Shown here one piece after another: positions 1 to 5,065 of a stretch of 5,092 nt of DNA. The stretch's first letter is position 1, and the number at the start of each line of letters is the position of its first letter. Source of the DNA: Thermoprotei archaeon (GTDB taxonomy: Archaea > Thermoproteota > Methanomethylicia > Nezhaarchaeales > WYZ-LMO8). The DNA lies in the NCBI GenBank assembly GCA_003649565.1, contig QMSF01000087.1, positions 1-5,092 on the forward strand, given 5' to 3'. A program made the position numbers and the translations under genes. The notes beneath the pieces are model-generated. The model did no database searches, had not been told where the DNA came from, and was given only the letters and a program-made list of their open reading frames with translations.

Positions 1-409
1 CCCCCATATATTGCTCTATGGGTTTTGGATTAGCTGATGCCAGTGAGGCGACTTTAGCCATATCTAGGCTACTTCCTCCTCCAAATCCTATAATGAAGTC
101 AGGCCTCCTCGAGGTCATTATGTTGTTAATGTAGTCAGCCATCTCTTCGGCATGGCTAATCGTTGGTTCAGGTGTGACCTTGCTGTAAACCTCAAATTCC
201 ACGTTGGCTTCATTTAGCTTCTCCTCGATAATCCTTAGTCTACCAGACTCAGTAGCATCCTTGCCTGTCACTATGAGGGCCCTCTTGCCAAGGCTCTTCG
301 CCACCCCGCTAAGCTTTTCAATGGAGTTTACGCCCATTATTATCCTTGATGGCATTCTTAGCGTGGAGACCCTGAATATGGAGGGCACGCTCAAATGCCC
401 ACGCTCCAT
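1..409 (-). CDS. Iron-containing alcohol dehydrogenase, N-terminal part (runs off the left edge)
   Basis: Reading the minus strand from an ATG at 409 gives 136 residues with no stop before the window edge. This is the N-terminal, NAD(P)-binding half of a group III (iron-dependent) alcohol dehydrogenase. The marks are an early 'MPSRIIMG' strand (residues 19-26), 'KRALIVTGKDA' (42-52), a 'VTPEPT' segment (78-83) and the diagnostic 'GFGGGSSLDMAK' dinucleotide-binding loop (108-119). The family oxidises alcohols or reduces aldehydes and ketones with NAD(P)(H), and is cytosolic. The C-terminal half with the metal-binding His and Asp residues lies outside, so the metal and substrate cannot be judged; relatives include butanol, lactaldehyde and maleylacetate reductases. 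An in-frame TAG lies 18 nt upstream of the ATG, so 409 is the first possible ATG. There is no Shine-Dalgarno sequence before it, and a TATA-like box about 26 nt upstream suggests a leaderless message. Family call is firm; substrate unknown. Confidence 0.88.
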   Translation of the reverse strand, partial: MERGHLSVPSIFRVSTLRMPSRIIMGVNSIEKLSGVAKSLGKRALIVTGKDATESGRLRIIEEKLNEANVEFEVYSKVTPEPTISHAEEMADYINNIMTSRRPDFIIGFGGGSSLDMAKVASLASANPKPIEQYMG

Positions 410-430
410 TACTAGATTGCAAGGCTAAGA

Positions 431-438
431 ATATTAAA
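431..438 (-). promoter_or_regulatory. Candidate TATA box for a leaderless alcohol dehydrogenase transcript
   Basis: The minus strand reads TTTAATAT here, preceded by purine/A-containing bases (GAACA) that could serve as a BRE. Its centre is about 25-26 nt upstream of the ATG at 409, which is where an archaeal transcript would start. Because no ribosome binding site precedes that ATG, transcription starting at or next to the start codon is the simplest reading. This is inferred from spacing and composition only. Confidence 0.45.
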
Positions 439-515
439 TGTTCAACAAGCTATGCTCATAAGGGCGAAGATTAGCAAACCGATTAGCTTATCAGCCTCCA
501 TAACCTTCAATAGCA

Positions 516-527
516 AGGCGGGGTTCC
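516..527 (+). promoter_or_regulatory. Ribosome binding site that decides the TTG start of the sugar isomerase gene
   Basis: AGGCGGGGTTCC matches the archaeal consensus AGGAGGTGATCC at 9 of 12 places. The GGGG core ends 7 nt before the TTG at 531. No ATG or GTG lies in frame between the upstream stop (TAA at 501-503) and 531, so this site supports the TTG as the true start. Confidence 0.5.
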
Positions 528-530
528 CTC

Positions 531-1277
531 TTGAAGATTTCATTAGAGACTTTGAGCTTAGAGTTCGTCGACGACTTTAAGGAGCTTAGAGTCGACAACA
601 GAAGTTATGAGCCGAGTGTAAGGTTTGTAGAGGACTTAAAACCCGTTCTCTTAAGCGAAGTCAATGAAGGCTTGAGCAAGGAGCCTGCTTACTTCATGTT
701 TAGGGGTGTATGGCGTCGAGGTGATGAACAGCTTTTCACAATGTTCTGTTTGCGATATGACATAACTGTGATACCTCCAAGGACTTTGGGCAAGGAGTAT
801 GTTAAAACCTTCGGTCACTATCATCCAATACCCTATGGCTCACAGTCATATCCTGAGGTATACGAGGTTCTCTATGGCGAAGCCCATTATATACTCCAAC
901 GAGAAGACAACGGAGCCATAGTGGATGTAGTGTTAATTAAAGCCAAAGAGGGAGATAAAGTTTTAATACCTCCAAACTATGACCATGTAACCATAAACCC
1001 TTCAAGCAAGCCCCTCATAATGGCTAACTTGGTCTCCTCAACATTCAAATCCATTTACGATGCATATAGACTAAAGCGTGGAGCAGCGTTCTACGAGCTT
1101 ATAGACGGCTCCTTAATTCCAAATAAGAATTACAAAGGTCGCTTAGAAATTAGGGAGATAAACCCTGTAAAGGTAATACCGAATGCACCTCCTGGAGATA
1201 TCTACACATCATTTATTAGAAGCCCAGTAGCCTACAGATTCCTAAATAGCCCAGCTCTGACTCCTAGGGTTTGGTAG
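531..1277 (+). CDS. pgi: Glucose-6-phosphate isomerase, archaeal cupin type
   Basis: This gene encodes a cytosolic enzyme interconverting glucose-6-phosphate and fructose-6-phosphate in the modified glycolysis/gluconeogenesis of archaea. It is a metal-dependent cupin, unrelated to bacterial PGI. The cupin core covers about residues 65-170. 'TFGHYHPIP' (93-101) supplies metal ligands His96 and His98, 'PEVYEVLYGEAHY' (108-120) supplies Glu109, and 'IPPNYDHVTIN' (146-156) supplies His152. These match the H-x-H...E...H ligand set of Pyrococcus PGI. The spacing between the second His and the Glu is 11 residues here, against 7 in Pyrococcus as I recall it. The protein has 248 residues against roughly 190 in the euryarchaeal enzymes, with about 60 extra residues before the core and an extended C-terminus (about 180-248). 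The start is TTG with a good ribosome binding site; another TTG at codon 8 is less well placed. A possible TATA element (GCTTAT, 486-491) is weak. cofD begins 1 nt after the TAG stop, so the two are surely cotranscribed. Family is clear; phosphomannose isomerase activity cannot be excluded. Confidence 0.85.
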   Translation: MKISLETLSLEFVDDFKELRVDNRSYEPSVRFVEDLKPVLLSEVNEGLSKEPAYFMFRGVWRRGDEQLFTMFCLRYDITVIPPRTLGKEYVKTFGHYHPIPYGSQSYPEVYEVLYGEAHYILQREDNGAIVDVVLIKAKEGDKVLIPPNYDHVTINPSSKPLIMANLVSSTFKSIYDAYRLKRGAAFYELIDGSLIPNKNYKGRLEIREINPVKVIPNAPPGDIYTSFIRSPVAYRFLNSPALTPRVW

Positions 1278-1278
1278 A

Positions 1279-2205
1279 ATGAAGGTTGCATGTCTATGTG
1301 GTGGAGTTGGAGCTGCTAGATTTCTTCAAGGATTAGTTCAAGTGGTTGAACCTTCAAACGTCACGGCAATAGTAAATACTGGCGACGATATCGAAATTAA
1401 TGGCCTCATGATATCACCAGATGTAGACATAGTAATCTATCATTTAGCTGGTGTTGTTGACGAAGCTAGAGGATGGGGGCTAAAGGGCGATACTTTCAAT
1501 TGTCTCAAGGCAATGGAGAGGTTTAATCTCGAAACATGGTTTAAGCTGGGGGATATGGATCTAGCAACTCACATATTTAGGACACTAATGCTCAGAAGAG
1601 GCTGGAAGCTAAGTGAAGTGACTGATGCCGAGCGTAGAGCTTTTGGCGTTAAATCTAAGGTCATACCCATGACCGACGACAAGGTGACAACAATAGTTAA
1701 AGTCGAAGGCAAATGGGTTCACTTCCAAGACTATATGGTAAAAATGGCGTATCAAGGCGTTGTTGAGGGCGTGGGCTTCAAGGGAATTGAGAAGGCTAAG
1801 CCTGCTCCAGGGGTCATCGAAGCCTTAGAGGAAGCTGATGTAATCATAATTTCACCTAGCAATCCCATAGTGAGTATTAAGCCCATATTATCCATACCAG
1901 GGGTATGGGATGTCGTGGCAAAAGCAGAGCGAGTCGTGGCAATAAGCCCAATAGTTGGAGGAAAGACCATTAAGGGGCCAGCAGATAAGCTAATGGCAGC
2001 CCTAGGCTTCGAAGTATCGCCTAAAGGAGTAGCCGAGGTATATAAGGGCATTATAAAGTACATGGTCATAGATCAAGTAGATGCTCATTATGCACCTCAA
2101 ATAGAGCAAATGGGTATAAAGGTTGGAGTGACAAATACAATTATGAGAGACCTAGAAGCTAAGAAGGCTCTAGCCGACTTTACCTTGAAGCTGGCTTTAG
2201 GTTGA
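1279..2205 (+). CDS. cofD: 2-phospho-L-lactate transferase, coenzyme F420 biosynthesis
   Basis: CofD joins the activated phospholactate (or phosphoenolpyruvate-derived) guanylyl donor to the deazaflavin Fo, making F420-0 and releasing GMP. The 308-residue length is normal for the family and no part looks missing. Visible family motifs are 'CGGVGAARF' (7-15), 'NTGDD' (33-37), 'GWGLKGDTF' (65-73), 'KLGDMDLATH' (89-98), 'MTDDKV' (131-136), 'ISPSNPIVSIKPIL' (191-204) and 'SPIVGGKTIKGPADK' (223-237). The conserved Asp residues of NTGDD and GDMDLATH lie in the Mg2+/Fo-binding centre of the family. The start is ATG, 1 nt after the stop of the isomerase gene. No strong ribosome binding site precedes it, so translation is probably coupled to the upstream gene. 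The downstream cyclophilin-like gene follows 5 nt after the stop. cofC, cofE, cofG and cofH are not in the window. The gene implies that this organism makes F420, and family assignment is very secure. Confidence 0.95.
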   Translation: MKVACLCGGVGAARFLQGLVQVVEPSNVTAIVNTGDDIEINGLMISPDVDIVIYHLAGVVDEARGWGLKGDTFNCLKAMERFNLETWFKLGDMDLATHIFRTLMLRRGWKLSEVTDAERRAFGVKSKVIPMTDDKVTTIVKVEGKWVHFQDYMVKMAYQGVVEGVGFKGIEKAKPAPGVIEALEEADVIIISPSNPIVSIKPILSIPGVWDVVAKAERVVAISPIVGGKTIKGPADKLMAALGFEVSPKGVAEVYKGIIKYMVIDQVDAHYAPQIEQMGIKVGVTNTIMRDLEAKKALADFTLKLALG

Positions 2206-2206
2206 T
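2199..2206 (+). promoter_or_regulatory. Ribosome binding site favouring the ATG start at 2211
   Basis: AGGTTGAT lies across the cofD stop codon and ends 4 nt before the ATG at 2211. It resembles the archaeal AGGTGAT core. The alternative TTG at 2202 sits inside this motif and has no such motif upstream, so the ATG is preferred. Confidence 0.4.
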
Positions 2207-2210
2207 AGTC

Positions 2211-2585
2211 ATGTCAGTTATCGAGAAATACCCCATAGTCGTAGTTATTGAGGGGTTAGGTAAAGCTGAGGGAGAGCTCGTTAGAACTTATGCGCCTCTC
2301 ACGATATCCAGCATTGTTAAATCCCTTCCTTTAAGATCGAGAGCTTACAAGCTCCCTGATAGGGTATACCTCTCCATAGGCCTCGCAATGGACGTTGAAA
2401 AACCTCGACAACAAGCTTCAAGAGGTGACATAGCGTTTTGGCCTCAAGCCTCTGCAATAACCTTTTTCATAAAGGACGTCAAGCTGACTCAGGCTGTAAG
2501 CCTCATAGGTAAAATTACAAGCGGCATTGAGCTAATAGAGAGAGCACCTATGGGGACTCCAATGCTAATACAATTGGCGAAATAG
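2211..2585 (+). CDS. Cyclophilin-like fold protein (DUF369/TM1367 type)
   Basis: A small protein of 124 residues (127 if the TTG at 2202 were used). It resembles the cyclophilin-like proteins typified by Thermotoga TM1367. The pattern is an N-terminal strand pair, then 'VYLSIGLAMDVEKPR' (52-66), the family-typical 'RGDIAFWPQASAITFFI' (71-87) and a closing 'AVSLIGKITSGIELIERAP' (95-113). The same order occurs in TM1367: ENPR, then GDVGYWPPGKALCLFFG, then NVIGKIVEGLE. The fold is that of a peptidyl-prolyl isomerase barrel, but the family is not shown to have that activity and its role is unknown. There is no signal peptide or membrane segment, so it is cytosolic. It sits 5 nt after cofD and ends the plus-strand cluster. 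That position suggests, but does not prove, a link to F420 assembly or to an F420-using enzyme. Fold assignment fairly sure; function open. Confidence 0.75.
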   Translation: MSVIEKYPIVVVIEGLGKAEGELVRTYAPLTISSIVKSLPLRSRAYKLPDRVYLSIGLAMDVEKPRQQASRGDIAFWPQASAITFFIKDVKLTQAVSLIGKITSGIELIERAPMGTPMLIQLAK

Positions 2586-2591
2586 CTACAT

Positions 2592-3026
2592 TTACCTATG
2601 TTCTTGAGCAAAAGCCGTGAATGGTGGGGGTTCCTCTAAGCTTATAATCGGGATAGTAATCCATCCAGGCTTAGAGCCATCTGAAACCATTAAATGCTCC
2701 TTGTTTTCTTCAGTCCTAATTAGGAGATACTTGCCATTGAGCTTGTCCTCACTCACATAGTAATAGAATATTGGCAGGCCGTACATGTTATAGTAATCAT
2801 GATAGACAGCAAACAATCCGTAAATGTGCTTCCCTCCATGCTCAAAGTGTATGATGTAGACTGATTGACCAAGAGTTGACATGGAGGCTGCGAACCTAGC
2901 CAGGTCATTAAGGCTCTTAACTCTCACTAATGCTGTAGGCTCTATTTTCCTCTTTTCGGACAATGCTATCCCCCTCACAAAGCCTTTTAGAAGACTTATA
3001 AGCTTTAAACAGCTTCTTAGAGCCAA
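2592..3026 (-). CDS. Protein of unknown function, third gene of the paaK cluster
   Basis: I do not recognise this family. The reading frame gives 144 residues from a TTG 1 nt after the stop of the phosphoribosyltransferase gene. It looks like a real soluble alpha/beta protein. There is a basic start, a helix-like segment 'KSLNDLARFAASMSTLG' (37-53), strands 'QSVYIIHFEHGGKHIYGLFA' (54-73), a very tyrosine-rich patch (75-90, including 'YHDYYNMYG' and 'FYYYV') and an ordered tail 'GSKPGWITIPIISLEEPPPF' (117-136). No cysteine cluster, nucleotide loop or membrane segment is evident. The start is uncertain: a GTG at codon 17 (2978) and a TTG at codon 22 (2963) are alternatives. The latter has GTGAGGGGG 6 nt upstream and would give 123 residues, dropping the basic leader. 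The gene ends tail to tail with the cyclophilin-like gene, 6 nt away. Coding is likely from its frame, composition and cluster position; function unknown. Confidence 0.65.
   Translation of the reverse strand: MALRSCLKLISLLKGFVRGIALSEKRKIEPTALVRVKSLNDLARFAASMSTLGQSVYIIHFEHGGKHIYGLFAVYHDYYNMYGLPIFYYYVSEDKLNGKYLLIRTEENKEHLMVSDGSKPGWITIPIISLEEPPPFTAFAQEHR
2970..2978 (-). promoter_or_regulatory. Possible internal ribosome binding site for a shorter start at 2963
   Basis: The minus strand reads GTGAGGGGG, ending 6 nt before a TTG at 2963-2961 that is in frame with the unknown protein. The longer TTG start at 3026 has a GAGCTGAT motif directly abutting it, with no spacer. This site is therefore a reasonable rival for setting the start. 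It could also be chance, as the bases also encode Val-Arg-Gly. Confidence 0.3.
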
Positions 3027-3027
3027 A

Positions 3028-3729
3028 TCAGCTCATGTAGCCAGCTTCTCTTAAGAGATTAAGGGCGTCTTCGTACTCTAAATCTCTCCATTCAGTATAG
3101 GCATCTGCAACTGCAAACCAAGGTCCAGATCGCACGTTTAAGCATATTATAAGGTCAACCTTATCTGAAAGCCTTAAGAGGGAGTCAAGACATCCCGTTG
3201 GAACAGCTATAACTATCTCTTTTGCACCCCTTGACTTGACGAAGTTTATCGCAGCCATCATGGTGTACCCGGCTGCTACTCCATCATCAACTAGGATTAC
3301 TCTAAGATCGTCATATGAAGGGTATTCCCTGCCTCCTCTCAGTACCTCATTTCTCTTCTTAATCTCATCGAGCTGCTCTTCTATGGCCTCTTTAACATCA
3401 TGATCGCTTAAACCTATGGTTCTAGCGAAGACCTCATCAACAAAGTAATGTCCATCAGGACCTACAGCTCCAAAGCCAGCTTCTCTATTCCATGGTATTA
3501 AGAGCTTTCTGCAAATCACTATGTCGAACTTCGCGTTAAGCTCTTTTGAAACCATGATTCCAACTGGTATTCCGCCCATGGGTACTGCTAAGATGTAATC
3601 AGCTTTCTTGAGAATCTCACGGCAGGCAAGTCCTAGCTCTCTTCCAGCGTGAAGCCTATCCTTGAAGACGTATAGTTTGCCTAAAAGCTCCTCATCGTAT
3701 ATAATCTTGCCTCTTCGAGCTAATTTCAA
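3028..3729 (-). CDS. Predicted phosphoribosyltransferase, COG1926 type
   Basis: A 233-residue type I phosphoribosyltransferase-fold protein of the poorly characterised COG1926 group (Thermus TT1426 type). Such enzymes use PRPP and a base or related acceptor; the acceptor for this group is not known to me. Visible features in order are 'VFKDRLHAGRELG' (21-33), typical of the group's start, and 'ILAVPMGGIPVG' (46-57), matching the family's LPRGGVPV loop. Then come 'ICRKLLIPWNREAGFGAVG' (72-90), matching the RKLG-P-PE-AIGA segment, and the PRPP-binding strand and loop 'VILVDDGVAAGYTM' (144-157). The two acidic residues of the PRPP motif (Asp148, Asp149) are present. The position usually occupied by Thr in I-A-T-G is Ala153 here. 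The start is TTG at 3729, the only in-frame start after an upstream stop, with GGAGG 10 nt before it. It follows paaK by 20 nt and is followed 1 nt later by the unknown gene, so the three form an operon. Cytosolic; family sure, substrate unknown. Confidence 0.85.
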   Translation of the reverse strand: MKLARRGKIIYDEELLGKLYVFKDRLHAGRELGLACREILKKADYILAVPMGGIPVGIMVSKELNAKFDIVICRKLLIPWNREAGFGAVGPDGHYFVDEVFARTIGLSDHDVKEAIEEQLDEIKKRNEVLRGGREYPSYDDLRVILVDDGVAAGYTMMAAINFVKSRGAKEIVIAVPTGCLDSLLRLSDKVDLIICLNVRSGPWFAVADAYTEWRDLEYEDALNLLREAGYMS

Positions 3730-3739
3730 TAACGTCTTT

Positions 3740-3744
3740 CCTCC
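3740..3744 (-). promoter_or_regulatory. Ribosome binding site for the phosphoribosyltransferase TTG start
   Basis: The minus strand reads GGAGG within the 20-nt gap after paaK, 10 nt before the TTG at 3729. No ATG, GTG or other TTG lies in frame between this start and the nearest upstream in-frame stop, so the site supports the TTG. Confidence 0.6.
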
Positions 3745-3749
3745 ATTCT

Positions 3750-5051
3750 CTAAAGCGTTCTCAGATCAACCACCTTCTTAGCTTTTCCTCCAGCCTCGCT
3801 TGCAAGAGCCCCTTCTTCGCATAACTCCACATTCATTGTCAGCAGCGTTTCCTCCTTTAATCTGCTAGCTATCTCTCTTTTCGCAGCATCTAAATCGCCT
3901 TTCTTCAAGAAGTCCTTGTCGACCTCAATTCTAACGGTTATTCCGTCTACCCCATAAAGCACTATTTGGAATTCGCCTGTGGTGTATGGGAATTGCATGA
4001 TGACTTTCTCAACTGTCGATGGGTATAGGCCTACGCCTCGAACTTTAATCATGTCATCTAGCCTACCCTTAATCCAAGAAATCTTTGGATGAGTTCTGCC
4101 GCAACCGCATTTCTCGTAAGGTAGCATTTTAGCGATATCGCCAGTCCTGTATCTTATGAGCGGAAGAGCCTCTCTCCACAAGTTGGTTATCACGATTTCT
4201 CCTTCCTCACCTGGGCTTAGAGGCTCTCCAGTCTTAGGATCCACGATTTCAATTATGAAGCTATCAGCCCAATAATGCAAACCATTTTTCTCAGAACACT
4301 CTATAGCTATCCCCGGCCCTCCTGCCTCGGCCAAGCCATAATTATTGTAAGTGTCTATTTGGAGGCCTTCCTCAATTCTCCTTCTAGTTTCTTCAGTCCA
4401 TACCTCAGCTCCAAGCACACCAACTCTAAGCTTAAGGTCAATCTTCGGCCTATACCCCAAGTTATGCATGGCTTCGATAAGCCTTAAAACGTAAGATGGA
4501 ATAGCATGGAAGCTTGTAGTTCCAAATTCCTTCATTGCTTGAAGTTGCCTTTCGGGTGATGCTGGTCCAAACGGTATTACTGTGGCTCCAATCTTCATAG
4601 CTCCCTCGACATAGCCGAGGCCTCCAGTAAACATTGCCTGCTGAGTTGTATTCTGAAATACATCCCCCTTACCTATTCCAGCACACGTCAAATTCCTAGC
4701 TATCAAGTTCATCCAATACTCGAAGTCTCTCGCTGTATAACATGAGACAACGGGTTTACCCCTGGTTCCCGATGATGTGTGAACTCTAACCACTTCACTT
4801 AGAGGCACAGCAAGCAGACCATAAGGATAATTCTCTATGAAATCTCTTTTGTAAGTAAAGGGGAGCTTTCTCAGATCTTCAATTCCTTTAATGTCACCCG
4901 GCTTGACGCCCGCCTCCTTGAATTTAGCCCTATAAGCAGGAACCTCCCAAGCCTTTTTAACGATCCATCGAAGTCTGCGAGACTGCTCCTCCTCGAGTTC
5001 CTTGATTGATTTAGTCTCCCATTCTTTGTCCCAAAATTCAATTTCCTTCAA
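3750..5051 (-). CDS. paaK: Phenylacetate-CoA ligase family enzyme
   Basis: An adenylate-forming ligase that would activate phenylacetate or a related aryl or carboxylic acid with ATP and CoA, giving the acyl-CoA, AMP and pyrophosphate. The 433 residues match the usual PaaK length and align end to end by eye. There is a starting 'WDKEWET' helix region and 'PFTYKRDFIENYPYGLLAVP' (64-83). The ATP-binding P-loop is 'HTSSGTRGKPV' (91-101), followed by 'YNNYGLAEAGGPG' (235-247) and 'GLHYWADSFIIEIVDP' (257-272). Next are 'LPLIRYRTGDIA' (296-307) with the ribose-binding Asp305 and 'CGCGRTHPKI' (315-324). The hinge is 'GRLDDMIKVRGVGLYPSTVE' (329-348). The C-terminal catalytic lysine region is 'GGKAKKVVDLR' (421-431). 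In the P-loop the common SSGTTGKP is SSGTRGKP. The start is TTG with GGAGG 9 nt upstream; the frame stays open to the window edge but contains no better start. It leads a three-gene operon. In anaerobic archaea such ligases are often tied to aromatic amino acid breakdown through indolepyruvate oxidoreductase; that partner is not visible here. True substrate unproven. Confidence 0.92.
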   Translation of the reverse strand: MKEIEFWDKEWETKSIKELEEEQSRRLRWIVKKAWEVPAYRAKFKEAGVKPGDIKGIEDLRKLPFTYKRDFIENYPYGLLAVPLSEVVRVHTSSGTRGKPVVSCYTARDFEYWMNLIARNLTCAGIGKGDVFQNTTQQAMFTGGLGYVEGAMKIGATVIPFGPASPERQLQAMKEFGTTSFHAIPSYVLRLIEAMHNLGYRPKIDLKLRVGVLGAEVWTEETRRRIEEGLQIDTYNNYGLAEAGGPGIAIECSEKNGLHYWADSFIIEIVDPKTGEPLSPGEEGEIVITNLWREALPLIRYRTGDIAKMLPYEKCGCGRTHPKISWIKGRLDDMIKVRGVGLYPSTVEKVIMQFPYTTGEFQIVLYGVDGITVRIEVDKDFLKKGDLDAAKREIASRLKEETLLTMNVELCEEGALASEAGGKAKKVVDLRTL

Positions 5052-5060
5052 CGTATTTGT

Positions 5061-5065
5061 CCTCC
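5061..5065 (-). promoter_or_regulatory. Ribosome binding site for the paaK TTG start
   Basis: The minus strand reads GGAGG 9 nt before the TTG at 5051. The N-terminus it predicts lines up with the usual PaaK N-terminus. This favours the TTG even though the frame has no stop between it and the right edge. Confidence 0.6.

Noticed and set aside
204..428. Plus-strand open frame of 74 codons
   Set aside because: It lies antisense to the clear iron-containing alcohol dehydrogenase frame, whose protein has the GGGSSLDMAK motif. The plus-strand product is a Ser/Leu-rich antisense translation with no domain.
410..530. Small RNA or short gene in the divergent spacer
   Set aside because: The only short frame with an ATG (439-462) is seven codons, and no tRNA-like arms, strong hairpin or repeat was seen. 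Promoter elements explain the region adequately.
1752..2069. Minus-strand open frame of 105 codons inside cofD
   Set aside because: cofD is intact with family motifs through this whole stretch; the antisense product is low-complexity and has no recognisable feature.
2202..2210. TTG at 2202 as the start of the cyclophilin-like gene
   Set aside because: It lies within the AGGTTGAT motif that best serves the ATG at 2211, and it adds only three residues not needed by the fold.
3997..4003. ATGATGA on the plus strand as the C box of an archaeal C/D box guide RNA
   Set aside because: No CTGA D box follows within about 60 nt, and the site is inside the paaK coding region on the opposite strand.
4275..4487. 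Plus-strand open frame of 70 codons inside paaK
   Set aside because: It is antisense to conserved PaaK motifs, including YGLAEAGGPG, and has no ribosome binding site or domain.
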